The notes: generated from the sequence alone by a model not told the origin. A stretch of 64,000 nt of DNA from Janthinobacterium sp. 61 (GCF_002846335.1 NZ_PJMQ01000001.1:3472001-3536000), one strand, 5' to 3'. Numbered from the stretch's first letter, positions 32,731-42,234 are shown. Made by a program: numbers and translations.

Positions 32731-35700
32731 CCGTTTCATCGCCACCTGCTGCCAGCGGCGCGGCATCGTCTGGCTGGTACTGCTGTTCGTCGCCGCCTAC
32801 GGCGTCTACTGCTGGAAGCAGCTGCCCATCGAAGCCTATCCCGACATCGCCGACGTCACCTCGCAAATCGTCACGCAGGTGCCGGGCCTGGGCGCCGAGG
32901 AAATCGAGCAGCAGATCACGATACCGCTGGAGCGCGCCCTGATGGGCACACCGGGCATGCATGTGCTGCGCACGCGCAGCCTGTTCGCGCTGTCGCTGAT
33001 CACGGTAGTGTTCGAGGATGGCAGCGATGGCTACTTCACGCGCGAACGGCTGCAGGAACGGCTCGCCAGCGTGAACCTGCCGTACGATGCCAAACCGGGG
33101 CTCGATCCCTACACTTCGCCCACGGGCGAGATCTACCGCTACACCCTGGAATCGAAAACGCGGTCCTTGCGCGAACTGTCCGAGCTGCAGTTCTGGAGCG
33201 TAATCCCGCGCCTGCAGCAGGTACGCGGCGTGGCGGACGTCAGCAATTTCGGCGGCCTGACGACACAGTTCATGCTGGAACTCGATCCTGCAAAACTGGA
33301 CAGCTACGGCTTCTCGCTGGCGCAGGTCAAGGACGCCATCAACGCCAACAACATCAGTGGCGGCGGCAGCGTCATCGACCGCGGCCAGCAATCGTACGTC
33401 GTGCGCGGCGTGGGCTTGCTGCACTCGCTCGACGACATGGGCAATGTCGTCGTCAGCAGCAAGAACGGCGTGCCCGTGCTGGTGAAAGACCTGGGCAAGC
33501 TCGCCTACGGCAACGTGGAGCGGCGCGGCATCCTTGGCAAGGATGACAATCCCGACACCATCGAAGGCATCACCCTGCTGCTGAAGGACTTCAATCCGTC
33601 CGAGGCGCTGGCAGGCATCCATGCGGCGGTGGACGATTTGAATGACAATCTGCTGCCGAAGGACGTCAAGGTCGTGCCCTACCTGGACCGCAGCTCGCTG
33701 ATCGACGCCACCCTGCACACGGTCAGCTATACCTTGGGCGAAGGCATGCTGCTGGTCGCGCTGGTGCTGCTGCTGTTCCTGGGCAGTCCGCGCGCGGCCG
33801 CCATCGTCGCGCTGACGATACCGCTGGCACTGCTGATCGCCTTCATCTTCATGCACCATTTTAAAATTCCCGCCAATTTGCTATCCCTGGGGGCGATCGA
33901 CTTCGGCATCCTCGTCGATGGTTCCGTGGTGGTACTGGAGAACATGCTGCGCCGCCGCGAGCGCGAGCAGGATCGGCCCCTCACCCTGCAGGACGCCATC
34001 GAGGCGACCCTGCAGGTGGCGCGCCCCATCATGTTCGGCATGGCCGTCATCATCGCCGCCTACTTGCCCCTGTTCGCCTTCCAGCGCATCGAATACAAGC
34101 TGTTCTCGCCGATGGCGTATGCGGTGGGCGCGGCGCTGGTGGGCGCGCTGGTGGTGGCGCTGGTGCTGATTCCGGGCCTGGCCTGGCTGGCCCTGCGCAA
34201 GCCGCGCCGCACCTTCCATCACCGCGTGCTGGAACAGCTGGCGGCCGCCTATGGCCGCTTCCTCGAGCGCATGGTGGGCAGGAAGCGCTGGGTGGCGATG
34301 GTGTGCGCCGCCTCGCTGGCGGGCCTGGCCGTCCTGGGCGGGGGCATAGGGCGCGACTTCCTGCCCTATCTCGATGAGGGTTCCCTATGGCTGCAGGTAC
34401 AGATGCCGCCCGGGATCACCCTGGACAAGGCATCCGAGATGGCCAGTGAACTGCGCCGCGCCGCGCTGGAGTTCCCTGAAGTGTCGACCATCGTCACGCA
34501 GACGGGGCGCAACGACGACGGCACCGATTACTGGACGCCGTCGCACATCGAGGCCAGCGTGGGCCTGCATCCGTACAAGAGCTGGAAATCGGGCCTGAGC
34601 AAGCAGCAGCTGATCGCAAAAATGAACGAGCGCTTCACCCGCATGCCAGGCGTCACGGTGGCCTTCATGCAGCCGATGATCGATGGCGTGCAGGATAAAT
34701 TATCGGGCGCGCACAGCGACCTGACGGTGAAAATCTTCGGCAATGACCTCGATGAAGTGCGCGCCATCGCCGGCAAGGTGGCCAATGTCCTGAAGACTGT
34801 CCATGGCGCCTCCGACGTGGCGGTGGACGTGGAGCCGCCGCTGCCCAACCTGAAAGTGGAACTGGACAGGGCAAAGGCGGCCCGCTACGGCATCAACGCG
34901 GCCGACGTGGCCGACCTGATTTCCACCGGCATCGGCGGCGCGCCCATCGGCCAGGTCTACGTGGGCGAGAAAAGCTATGACATCGCCGTACGCTTCCCGC
35001 CCGCCGCGCGCTCCGACCCGGACGCCGTCGCCAAACTGATGCTCACCGCCGCCAATGGCGCCAGGATTCCGCTGGCGCAGGTAGCAAGCATCAGCACCAC
35101 CTCGGGCGAAAGCGTCATCGTGCGCGAAATGGGACGGCGCCACATCATCGTGCGCCTGAATGCCCGTGGACGCGACCTGGCCGGCTTCCTGGCCGAAGCG
35201 CGTCCCCTGGTGGCGCAAGCCGTGGCCAACGAGCACCAGCGCATCAGCGTCGAATGGGGCGGCCAGTTCGAAAACCTGCAGCGCGCGCAAAGCCGATTGG
35301 CCCTGATCTTGCCGATGACCCTGGGCGCCATGTTCTTGCTGCTGTTTGGCCAGTTCCGCAACCTGCGCCAGCCCGCGCTGGTCTTGCTGGCCGTGCCGCT
35401 GGCCATGCTGGGCGGCCTTGCCGCGCTGCACCTGCGCGGCATGACCTTGAATGTGTCGAGCGCGGTCGGCTTCATCGCCCTGTTCGGCGTGGCGGTATTG
35501 AATGCCGTCCTGATGCTGGCGCAGATCAACCGCTTGCGCGCCGACGAAGGCCGCAGCCTGCGCGAGGCCGTGCTGGAAGGCGCGCGCGACCGCATGCGCC
35601 CCGTGTTGATGACGGCTACCGTGGCCGCCCTGGGCCTGACGCCCGCCATGCTGGCGACGGGCCTGGGCAGCGACGTGCAGCGCCCGCTGGCCACCGTGGT

Positions 35701-35824
35701 GGTGGGCGGGCTGGTGACGGCGACGGCACTGACCCTGCTGCTGTTGCCAGCCCTGTATTACCTGATCGAGGCGCACCTGCAAAAACGCCTGACAGACAAA
35801 GGAGTGAACCATGACACGTTTTAA
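32723..35824 (+). CDS. Heavy-metal RND efflux pump (CzcA/CusA family)
   Basis: A 1033-residue inner-membrane pump of the HME-RND family. It begins with the usual first span (GIVWLVLLFVAAYGVYCW) then LPIEAYPDIADVTSQIVTQ; the proton-relay span reads LGAIDFGILVDGSVVVLEN, with the D, G and E of the HME signature. Family porter features include TGRNDDGTDYWTPSHIEASV. The exact metal cannot be assigned by eye. The gene overlaps the adaptor by 8 bp and the outer-membrane channel gene by 14 bp, so the three products are made together. Confidence 0.93.
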   Translation: MIDRFIATCCQRRGIVWLVLLFVAAYGVYCWKQLPIEAYPDIADVTSQIVTQVPGLGAEEIEQQITIPLERALMGTPGMHVLRTRSLFALSLITVVFEDGSDGYFTRERLQERLASVNLPYDAKPGLDPYTSPTGEIYRYTLESKTRSLRELSELQFWSVIPRLQQVRGVADVSNFGGLTTQFMLELDPAKLDSYGFSLAQVKDAINANNISGGGSVIDRGQQSYVVRGVGLLHSLDDMGNVVVSSKNGVPVLVKDLGKLAYGNVERRGILGKDDNPDTIEGITLLLKDFNPSEALAGIHAAVDDLNDNLLPKDVKVVPYLDRSSLIDATLHTVSYTLGEGMLLVALVLLLFLGSPRAAAIVALTIPLALLIAFIFMHHFKIPANLLSLGAIDFGILVDGSVVVLENMLRRREREQDRPLTLQDAIEATLQVARPIMFGMAVIIAAYLPLFAFQRIEYKLFSPMAYAVGAALVGALVVALVLIPGLAWLALRKPRRTFHHRVLEQLAAAYGRFLERMVGRKRWVAMVCAASLAGLAVLGGGIGRDFLPYLDEGSLWLQVQMPPGITLDKASEMASELRRAALEFPEVSTIVTQTGRNDDGTDYWTPSHIEASVGLHPYKSWKSGLSKQQLIAKMNERFTRMPGVTVAFMQPMIDGVQDKLSGAHSDLTVKIFGNDLDEVRAIAGKVANVLKTVHGASDVAVDVEPPLPNLKVELDRAKAARYGINAADVADLISTGIGGAPIGQVYVGEKSYDIAVRFPPAARSDPDAVAKLMLTAANGARIPLAQVASISTTSGESVIVREMGRRHIIVRLNARGRDLAGFLAEARPLVAQAVANEHQRISVEWGGQFENLQRAQSRLALILPMTLGAMFLLLFGQFRNLRQPALVLLAVPLAMLGGLAALHLRGMTLNVSSAVGFIALFGVAVLNAVLMLAQINRLRADEGRSLREAVLEGARDRMRPVLMTATVAALGLTPAMLATGLGSDVQRPLATVVVGGLVTATALTLLLLPALYYLIEAHLQKRLTDKGVNHDTF

Positions 35825-37088
35825 TGTACTGCTGGCGGCCTGGCTGATCGCGCCCGGCGCCATTGCCGCCCCTTTGAGCTTCGAGACCTATCTGGCCGCA
35901 GTGGAAAGCCACAGCCTGGAACTGCAGGCGCAGCAGACCAGCATCACCTCGGCCAAGGCGGGCATCGGCATCGCCGGCCTGCGTCCCGATCCCGAATTCA
36001 CCCTGGGCGCCACGCGCGAAACCGTGCGCAGCGTCGAGCACCGCCCCATCACATGGAACCCGGCCATCAGCATTGCCATCGAGACGGGCGGCAAGCGCGC
36101 TGCGCGGTTGAAAGCGGCGCACAGCAATGTCGCGCTGGCCGAGGAGACGGTGGCTGGCTTCAGGAGCGAACTGTACGGCACCGCCGCCGCCGCGTTCACG
36201 GAAGCGTGCCGCACGCGCGAAGTTGCCGCGCGCAAGCGACAGACCATGGCGGCCCTGTCGACGGTGGTGGAAGCGAACGCCGTGCGGCGCAAGGCAGGCG
36301 ACGTGGGCGGCATCGAACTGCTGCAGTCGCGCGTGGAGCGCGACCAGTTCCAGGCCGAGCTGGCACAGGCGCGCAGCGAGGCGGACAGTGCCATGTTGGC
36401 CCTGTCGCCGCCCCTGGGGCGCCAGCTCGATGCGCTGTTTCCGGACGCGCAGCTGGCATGCGACTTCGCCGCGTATGAGAACAAGGATGCCAGCGTACTG
36501 GTGGCGCAGGCGCTCGACGCGCGCAGCGACGTACGCATTGCCCGCGCCACCTTGGACAATCTGCGCGACGGCGCGGCGCTGGTGAGCGCCAACCGCTCCG
36601 TCGATCCCACCGTCACGCTGGGCCTTGCCGCCGCGCGCGGCTACCATGACGGCATCGATGGCAGCGGCAATCCCGTCGATGGGTCACCCCGCTCACGCGC
36701 ATTGAGCCTGTCGCTGGCCATCCCCATTCCCCTGTCGCGGCGCGACAAGGGCGACGTGGTGCAGGCGGAGGCGGGCGTCACGCAAGCGATGCTGGCCTTG
36801 CGCCAGGCGGAACTGCAAGCGGAGACGCAAGTGCGCACGGCGCAGCGCCAGCTGCGTGCGGCGCAGGACAGGCTGGCGCGCTACCGTGACGGCGTACTGG
36901 TCGATGCGCAAAAGGTGGTGGACGGCATGCGCCTGTCCTACGTCAAAGGCAATGCGTCGCTGCTGGAATGGCTGGCGGCACAGCGTTCAGCCGATGACGC
37001 TTATCAGGGCTATGTACAGGCGCGCGCCGATGCCGCCATCGCCAGCACGCAGCTGCAACTGGCGATCGGCCAGCGGCCGAGCTTATAG
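35811..37088 (+). CDS. TolC-like outer-membrane channel (CzcC-like)
   Basis: A 425-residue outer-membrane efflux protein. A cleavable signal peptide (VLLAAWLIAPGAIAAP) precedes two repeats of long alpha-helical coiled coil with short beta segments, as in the OEP/CzcC family: AGIGIAGLRPDPEFTLGATR, then IEDIGS-like glycine loops (VSANRSVDPTVTLGLAAARG). It closes the adaptor-pump-channel operon. A GC hairpin (37115-37137) without a U-tract follows 27 bp after the stop. Confidence 0.88.
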   Translation: MTRFNVLLAAWLIAPGAIAAPLSFETYLAAVESHSLELQAQQTSITSAKAGIGIAGLRPDPEFTLGATRETVRSVEHRPITWNPAISIAIETGGKRAARLKAAHSNVALAEETVAGFRSELYGTAAAAFTEACRTREVAARKRQTMAALSTVVEANAVRRKAGDVGGIELLQSRVERDQFQAELAQARSEADSAMLALSPPLGRQLDALFPDAQLACDFAAYENKDASVLVAQALDARSDVRIARATLDNLRDGAALVSANRSVDPTVTLGLAAARGYHDGIDGSGNPVDGSPRSRALSLSLAIPIPLSRRDKGDVVQAEAGVTQAMLALRQAELQAETQVRTAQRQLRAAQDRLARYRDGVLVDAQKVVDGMRLSYVKGNASLLEWLAAQRSADDAYQGYVQARADAAIASTQLQLAIGQRPSL

Positions 37089-37114
37089 CGGGTAGAAGGT
37101 AGGACGAGGAGAAG

Positions 37115-37137
37115 CCGGCGCGGCGATGCCGCACCGG
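37115..37137 (+). terminator. GC-rich hairpin after the metal-efflux operon
   Basis: CCGGCGCGGC-gat-GCCGCACCGG with one internal C-A mismatch, 27 bp after the last stop. The lack of a U-tract makes it a weak terminator call. Confidence 0.35.
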
Positions 37138-37154
37138 TCATCAGGAACGGGGAA

Positions 37155-37343
37155 TTACTGCGGCTGAGCTGGCGCGTCGGTAGCGTCATCGGCGTCGTCC
37201 GCTTCCGGCTCATCGCCCTCGCTGCCATCGGCCGGCTTGGGATTGTTCTTCGCTTCCAGCTTGCGCCTGGCTTTTTCCTCGGCTTTCTTCTTCTTTTCCA
37301 GCTCTTTTTGCCGTTTTTCGTATTGGAAATTTGTCTTGGCCAT
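37155..37343 (-). CDS. Small highly charged conserved protein
   Basis: A 62-residue protein of unknown function. Residues 1-35 are a lysine/glutamate-rich helix (MAKTNFQYEKRQKELEKKKK, then AEEKARRKLEAKNN), probably a single long charged helix or coiled coil. The last 25 residues are an acidic low-complexity tail ending in AQPQ. AGAGGTAG-type ribosome-binding sequence precedes the ATG. Proteins of this look recur in Burkholderiales genomes (recall, not checked). Confidence 0.7.
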   Translation of the reverse strand: MAKTNFQYEKRQKELEKKKKAEEKARRKLEAKNNPKPADGSEGDEPEADDADDATDAPAQPQ

Positions 37344-37422
37344 TTACTACCTCTTTAGTTTTTAGATGTTACAGATAAGCACAAAGGCACATTATGACGT
37401 AATTGGACCAAACACCAAATGT

Positions 37423-38340
37423 TTAGCCTCGCGGATGATGCTGCGCATGCAGCAGTTTCAGCCGTTCGCGGGCCACATGTGTGTAAATCTGCGTGGTGGA
37501 AATATCGGAGTGCCCCAGTAACAATTGCACAACACGCAAGTCCGCTCCATGGTTCAGCAAATGGGTGGCGAACGCGTGGCGCAGGGTGTGCGGCGACAGC
37601 GGTGCCGTGATGCCGGCGTTCAGCGCGTGTTTCTTGATGATGACCCAGAACATTTGCCGCGTCATGGCGCCCCCGCGCCGCGTGACGAACAGCGCATCGT
37701 CCATCTGGCCATCGAGGATGACGCCGCGCGCCTCCTTCAGGTAGCGCTCGATCCACAGCCGCGCCTGCTCACCGAAGGGCACCAGGCGCGTCTTGCTGCC
37801 CTTGCCCGTGATGCGCAGCACGCCATCGTTCAGGCTCAGCTCCACGGATTTCAAGTCCACCAGTTCCGACACGCGCAAGCCGCTCGCGTACATGAGCTCC
37901 AACATCGTGCGCTCGCGCAGGCCCAGCGGCGTGCTCACGTCCGGCGCCGCCAGCAGCGCTTCCACCTGCGCTTCGCTCAAGGTATGCACGAAGCGCGCGG
38001 GCTGCTTGGCCGAAACCATCTTCAGGCACGGGTCGGCTGCGATATGCTTCTGCCGCAAGGCCAGCTGGTAGAAGCGCTTGAGCACGGACAGGCGCCGGTT
38101 CGACGACGTAGCCTTGCTCTCCTCGTGGCGGGCGGCGAAATACGCTTCGATATCGGCCGTGGACACCTCATACAGGCCCTCGCGTCCGGGGCGCGCCACT
38201 TCCAGCCAGCGCGAAAACAGACGCATGTCGCGCCGGTAGGCATCCAGCGAGTTTTTCGACAGGCCGTCTTCCAGCCAGAGGCTGTCGCAGAATTCATCGA
38301 TCAGGGTCGCGTTGTCCGGCGCCAGCAGGCTGTTCATCAT
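37423..38340 (-). CDS. xerD: Tyrosine recombinase XerD
   Basis: A 305-residue site-specific recombinase that, with XerC, resolves chromosome dimers at dif. The core-binding SAM-like domain covers about 1-100 (ENGLSKNSLDAYRRDMRLF-type text). The catalytic set is complete: R in MYASGLRVSELV, K in ITGKGSKTRLVPFG, HxxR in LSPHTLRHAFATHLLNHG, H in LLGHSDISTTQ and Y in IYTHVARERL. Its start overlaps the stop of the methyltransferase gene by 4 bp (ATGA). Full length for the family. Confidence 0.94.
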   Translation of the reverse strand: MMNSLLAPDNATLIDEFCDSLWLEDGLSKNSLDAYRRDMRLFSRWLEVARPGREGLYEVSTADIEAYFAARHEESKATSSNRRLSVLKRFYQLALRQKHIAADPCLKMVSAKQPARFVHTLSEAQVEALLAAPDVSTPLGLRERTMLELMYASGLRVSELVDLKSVELSLNDGVLRITGKGSKTRLVPFGEQARLWIERYLKEARGVILDGQMDDALFVTRRGGAMTRQMFWVIIKKHALNAGITAPLSPHTLRHAFATHLLNHGADLRVVQLLLGHSDISTTQIYTHVARERLKLLHAQHHPRG

Positions 38341-38864
38341 GCGTAACCCTCGACGCCTTCATGTGCCAGCAGCCAGCGCTTTACGCCCCGATGAAAACCG
38401 CTGGCATCGTCATGGTGGGCAAAGCCGCCCAGGCCGCCGGCGGCCGTGATGCGGTGGCACGGAATCACCACGGGATACCAGTTGGCGCCGCACGCCTGGC
38501 CCACGGCCCGCGGCGCGGAGCCGATCAGGCGCGCCACGTCGCCATACGTGCGCACCTGGCCGCGCGGGATGCCGGCGATCGCCGCCCATACGCCTTGCTG
38601 GTAGGCGCTGCCCAGCGCGGCCAGCGGCAAGTCAAAGACATGATCGGGATCGCGGAAGTAACGCGCCAGTTGCTGGCACGCCCGATCGGAGACGGCATCC
38701 TGCGCCGCCTTCTCGTCGAAGTGCGGCGGCAGGTAGACCAGTTCGCGCAACTGGCCGTCCTGCGCACGCACACCCATGGCGCCAAACGGGGCGGCCACGA
38801 TGGCACTGAACAGCTCACTGCCCTGTTGTTTTTTCATCTGCTGATCATTATTCAAGTGTGGCAT
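38337..38864 (-). CDS. ogt: Methylated-DNA-protein cysteine methyltransferase
   Basis: Suicide repair protein that takes methyl or alkyl groups from O6-guanine onto its own cysteine. The active site PVVIPCHRITAAGGLGGFAH (PCHR) is present, with the helix-turn-helix RGQVRTYGDVARLIGSAPRA and an N-terminal RNase-H-like domain. The product is 175 residues from ATG 38864; an in-frame ATG at 38837 (MKKQQGSELF) is also possible, and neither has a clear ribosome-binding site. Coupled to xerD by a 4-bp overlap. Confidence 0.9.
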   Translation of the reverse strand: MPHLNNDQQMKKQQGSELFSAIVAAPFGAMGVRAQDGQLRELVYLPPHFDEKAAQDAVSDRACQQLARYFRDPDHVFDLPLAALGSAYQQGVWAAIAGIPRGQVRTYGDVARLIGSAPRAVGQACGANWYPVVIPCHRITAAGGLGGFAHHDDASGFHRGVKRWLLAHEGVEGYA

Positions 38865-38948
38865 ATATACAACCCGCCGGCGCTGGGTACAGCGCCACGG
38901 GAATTATGCACCGACTTTGGGCGTGCCGGCGGACGTTTCCCGCGCACG

Positions 38949-38974
38949 AAAAAAAAGCGCACCAGTCGGTGCGC
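38949..38974 (-). terminator. Rho-independent terminator (minus strand)
   Basis: Read on the minus strand: GCGCACC-gact-GGTGCGC followed by eight T, a textbook terminator. It ends either the TRAP operon transcript 290 bp after the dctM stop or a small RNA starting in between. Confidence 0.8.
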
Positions 38975-39165
38975 TTCAAATATTGCTTCACGTTCCCGGT
39001 CGTTTGGGTCCGCCGGTGCCGGCTTGTTGCGGCAGACAGCAATGACTCAACAACTTCTGTGAAACGTGTGTCTCCTCAATATATCCCCGGTATCAATACC
39101 GTTTTTATAGACCACTCCCCCACCAACCTTGTTGCCAATTCTGTATTTCAGCCTTGCTACCAGGG

Positions 39166-39181
39166 CGTATATGCATATACG
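39166..39181. repeat. Perfect 16-bp palindrome
   Basis: CGTATATGCATATACG is fully self-complementary and stands out in a non-coding stretch. It may be a dimeric regulator site; no partner is known. Confidence 0.5.
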
Positions 39182-39262
39182 TGTTTCCCCTTAAGGCTGC
39201 CCATCATAGCGCATTTATTCGGCAGGATCGACTTTTTTTGCACCATGACGGGGACAACTGTT

Positions 39263-40543
39263 TTAGTTGTAAATTAAATTTGGCAGCCACAGCGAGATTT
39301 GTGGTACGTAGGTAATCAAGCCCAGGAAGGCGAGCATCGTCAGCAGCCATGGCATCACGGCCACGGTCAGCTCCGAAATGCCCATCTTGGTGATGCCGGA
39401 CGCCACGTACAAGTTCAGTCCCACGGGCGGATGGCACATGCCCACCTCCATATTGACCACGATCAAGATGCCGAAGTGCACAGGGTCGATGCCCAGCTTC
39501 ATGGCGACTGGGAACAGAATCGGCGCCATGATCAGCACGATCGACGACGGTTCCATGACGTTACCAGCCAACAACAGCAGCACGTTGACGACCAGCAGGA
39601 AGCTGATCACACCCAGGCCTTTGCCCGTGATCCACTCGGCCATCGCTTGCGGGATGTTTTCGCTGGTCATCAGGAACGAGAACAGCACGGCATTGGTGAT
39701 GATGTACAACAACATCGCCGACATGGCGGCCGAGTCGAGCAAGACCTTGCCCACTTGCTTGATCTTCAAGTCCTTGTAGACGAAGACGGCAATGATGAAA
39801 GCGTACACGGCAGCCATGGCGGCCGCTTCCGTGGGCGTAAACGCGCCCGAGTAGATGCCGCCCATGACGATGACGATCAGGAGCAGGCCCCAGGCGCTCT
39901 TCTTGAAGGTCACGAAGCGTTCCGTCCAGCTGGCTTTTTTCATGCGCGGATAGTTGTTCTTGCGCGCCAAAAACCAGGTGGTCAAGCCCAGCAGCATCGC
40001 CAGCATCATGCCGGGAATCACGCCCGCCATGAACAGCTTGCCCACGGAGGTGTTGGTGCTGACGGAATACATCACCATCACGATCGACGGAGGAATCAGG
40101 ATGCCCAGCGCGCCCGAGGTGGTGATGACGCCGGCACCGAAGCCCCGTGGATAGCCCTGCTTGACCATGGCCGGCAGGATGATGGAACCAATCGCCACGA
40201 CGGTGGCGGGGCTGGAGCCGGAGACGGCGGCAAACAGCGCGCACGCCATCACGCCAGCCAGCGCCAGGCCGCCATGCCAGTGGCCCACCATGGAGCTGGC
40301 GAAGTTGATCATGCGCCGCGCCACCCCGCCATGCGTGAGGAAATTACCCGCCAGGATGAAGAAGGGGATGGCCATGATCTCGAATTTCTCGATACCCGTG
40401 AAAATCTTCAGGGCCACCGATTCGATGGGCACGCTGGTCATGGTAAACAGGAACGTGAGCACCGTCAGGCCCAGCGAAATGGAAATCGGCATGCCGGTCA
40501 GCATCAGCGCCAGCAGCAACACAAAAATGATCAGCGCGTTCAT
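39263..40543 (-). CDS. dctM: TRAP transporter large permease DctM
   Basis: A 426-residue inner-membrane subunit of a tripartite ATP-independent periplasmic (TRAP) transporter, sodium-driven. It has about twelve spans and family motifs: LALMLTGMPISISLGLTVL, FFILAGNFLTHGGVARRM, AVSGSSPATVVAIGSIILP and IPPSIVMVMYSVST. Full length for the DctM family. Its start overlaps dctQ by 4 bp. The DctP receptor and the adjacent DctS/DctR-like pair point to C4-dicarboxylates as substrate (family knowledge). Confidence 0.94.
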   Translation of the reverse strand: MNALIIFVLLLALMLTGMPISISLGLTVLTFLFTMTSVPIESVALKIFTGIEKFEIMAIPFFILAGNFLTHGGVARRMINFASSMVGHWHGGLALAGVMACALFAAVSGSSPATVVAIGSIILPAMVKQGYPRGFGAGVITTSGALGILIPPSIVMVMYSVSTNTSVGKLFMAGVIPGMMLAMLLGLTTWFLARKNNYPRMKKASWTERFVTFKKSAWGLLLIVIVMGGIYSGAFTPTEAAAMAAVYAFIIAVFVYKDLKIKQVGKVLLDSAAMSAMLLYIITNAVLFSFLMTSENIPQAMAEWITGKGLGVISFLLVVNVLLLLAGNVMEPSSIVLIMAPILFPVAMKLGIDPVHFGILIVVNMEVGMCHPPVGLNLYVASGITKMGISELTVAVMPWLLTMLAFLGLITYVPQISLWLPNLIYN

Positions 40544-41112
40544 GCCTTGGCTCCTTTTTCTTCAGCCGTCAATTCTTCTTCCAGGCCTTCGACATGCGAA
40601 TGGTCGTGTTTGGGCAAGGCGCCCGTCTTGATGAAATGCACCATGACTTGCAGGAAACGGAAGCACATCAGGTAGGACCCGAGCGGCACGGCCAGGTAGA
40701 CCAGCCACATCGGCACTTCCATGTCGGCCGAAGTCTGGTCCGTGTGGCCAATCGACCACACGAAGCTGGCGCCCAGAGTCCCGACGATGCCCGTAAACAG
40801 AGCGCCGGCGCCCAGGCCGAAGACGATGAAACGGTCGCGCCAGCGGGGGTTCATGCGGTTGATCAAGACGTCGACGCCCACGTGGATGCCCGTGCGCACG
40901 CCATACGCGGCGCCGAACTTGGCCATCCAGACGAACATGTAGATGCACAGTTCCTGGGCCCAGCTGGTATTGATTTGTATCAGGAAGTCCTGCACGACAG
41001 GTATCGGCAAGCCTGCCAGGTAGCGGTGCACGACCGCGACGAAAATGATGAAGGTGGCGGCGCCCATCAGGGACGCGATCAGCCACTCTTCCAGATGATC
41101 CAGAAATTTCAT
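40540..41112 (-). CDS. dctQ: TRAP transporter small permease DctQ
   Basis: A 190-residue four-span protein that joins the large permease in the inner membrane. It starts MKFLDHLEEWLIASLMGAAT and has the DctQ segment SWAQELCIYMFVWMAKFGAA and VRTGIHVGVDVLINRM. The C-terminus is a longer charged tail with HDHSHVEGLEEELTAEEKG. It lies between dctP (114-bp gap) and dctM (4-bp overlap). Confidence 0.92.
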   Translation of the reverse strand: MKFLDHLEEWLIASLMGAATFIIFVAVVHRYLAGLPIPVVQDFLIQINTSWAQELCIYMFVWMAKFGAAYGVRTGIHVGVDVLINRMNPRWRDRFIVFGLGAGALFTGIVGTLGASFVWSIGHTDQTSADMEVPMWLVYLAVPLGSYLMCFRFLQVMVHFIKTGALPKHDHSHVEGLEEELTAEEKGAKA

Positions 41113-41203
41113 GGTGGACTTTCAAAGAATGCGGGTACGCAGGCACCCGCGCAGGACGCGCAGGTGCCGGTGATACGGAACGACAGGGGATGCCCTGCCA
41201 GCC

Positions 41204-41217
41204 GCGCCAAGAGGCGC
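41204..41217 (-). other. Hairpin between dctP and dctQ
   Basis: GCGCC-aaga-GGCGC, 9 bp after the dctP stop on the minus strand. Such a stem can protect the dctP mRNA and give more receptor than permease; no U-tract is present. Role inferred. Confidence 0.35.
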
Positions 41218-41226
41218 AGCAAACGC

Positions 41227-42234
41227 TTACTTCGCGCTTTCCTTGTTGATGGCCGAGATCAGATCCTTGCCAATGCGCCCTTCCATGGCCTTCTGCACGG
41301 GCGCCAGCGCCTTGCGCCATTCGGCCTGTTCCTGCACCGTCAGGGTATAGATCTGCGTCTTGCCCGCTTTCTTGATGGCGTCGAGGGCCTGGTCATTGTC
41401 GCGCTGGGCGATGGCTTTTTCAAACGTGGTCGCTTCGCGCATGGCTTTTTCCAGCTGGCCACGGATATCGGGCGGCAAGCCATCCCAGAATTTCTTGTTG
41501 ACGATGACGGCATAGCCCAGGTAACCATGGTTCGATACGGTCACGTGCTTTTGCACTTCATGCATCTTTTGCGTGTACATATTCGATGGCGGATTTTCCG
41601 TGCCGTCGACCACGCCCGTCTGCAGCGCCTGATACACTTCCGAGAAGGCCAGCACTTGCGGATTGGCGCCCAGCGCGCGCATTTGCGCGTCGAGTACCTT
41701 GGACGACTGGATGCGCATTTTCAGGCCCTTGAAGTCGGCCGGGTTGTGCAGCGGCTTGTTGGCTGACATCACCTTGAAGCCATTGTCCCAGTAGGCCAGG
41801 CCCGTGATACCCTTGGGTTCCAGTTTTTTCAGCAGGCTCTTGCCGATTTCGCCTTCGGTGACGTTGTACAGCGCCGTCTTGGTGGGGAAAATGTAGGGCA
41901 GGTCGAACGCTTCGAATTCCTTCACGCCCAGCGGGCCGAACTTGGCCAGCGATGGCGCCAGCATTTGCACGGCGCCCAGCTGCAGCGCTTCGAGTTCTTC
42001 CTTGTCCTTGTACAGCTGGCTGTTCGGGTACAGTTCGACCTTGACCTTGCCATTCGTGGCTTTTTCAGCCAGTTGCTTGAAGCGCTCGGCGGCCTGGCCT
42101 TTTGGCGTATCGGTCGCCACGACGTGGCTGAACTTGATGACGATGGGGGCTTGCGCGTAGGCGTGTACGCCGGCAGTGGCGCCGATGGCTGCGCACAGCG
42201 CGACGAACAGGGTTTTCATTTGTGGCAGTTGCAT
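41227..42234 (-). CDS. dctP: TRAP transporter substrate-binding protein DctP
   Basis: A 335-residue periplasmic receptor. The signal peptide (MKTLFVALCAAIGATAGVHA-type) is followed by the mature start QAPIVIKFSHVVATDTPKGQ. The DctP core includes KMRIQSSKVLDAQMRALGAN with the arginine that binds the substrate carboxylate, and ALQTGVVDGTENPPSNMYTQ, a family hallmark. Start ATG 42234 has AGGAG seven bases upstream. The gene is divergent from the DctS-like kinase and has a good sigma70 promoter next to a large palindrome. Confidence 0.94.
   Translation of the reverse strand: MQLPQMKTLFVALCAAIGATAGVHAYAQAPIVIKFSHVVATDTPKGQAAERFKQLAEKATNGKVKVELYPNSQLYKDKEELEALQLGAVQMLAPSLAKFGPLGVKEFEAFDLPYIFPTKTALYNVTEGEIGKSLLKKLEPKGITGLAYWDNGFKVMSANKPLHNPADFKGLKMRIQSSKVLDAQMRALGANPQVLAFSEVYQALQTGVVDGTENPPSNMYTQKMHEVQKHVTVSNHGYLGYAVIVNKKFWDGLPPDIRGQLEKAMREATTFEKAIAQRDNDQALDAIKKAGKTQIYTLTVQEQAEWRKALAPVQKAMEGRIGKDLISAINKESAK

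Larger units (their letters stand above)
38865..39262. other. 398-bp intergenic region with hairpins and a palindrome
   Basis: No convincing protein gene. It holds GGCGCTG-ggta-CAGCGCC (38879-38896), a minus-strand terminator (38949-38974), a small hairpin CGGTA-tcaa-TACCG followed by five T (39088-39106), and a perfect 16-bp palindrome (39166-39181). A promoter-like TATAAA lies between on the minus strand. It could be the 3' untranslated region of dctM or encode a small RNA. Confidence 0.4.

Noticed and set aside
37344..37422. A dif site upstream of the miniature charged gene, beside xerD
   Set aside because: The AT-rich stretch lacks the paired XerC/XerD half-sites.
38975..39262. 6S RNA, SRP RNA or tmRNA in the ogt-dctM gap
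   Set aside because: The diagnostic core sequences of these RNAs are absent.
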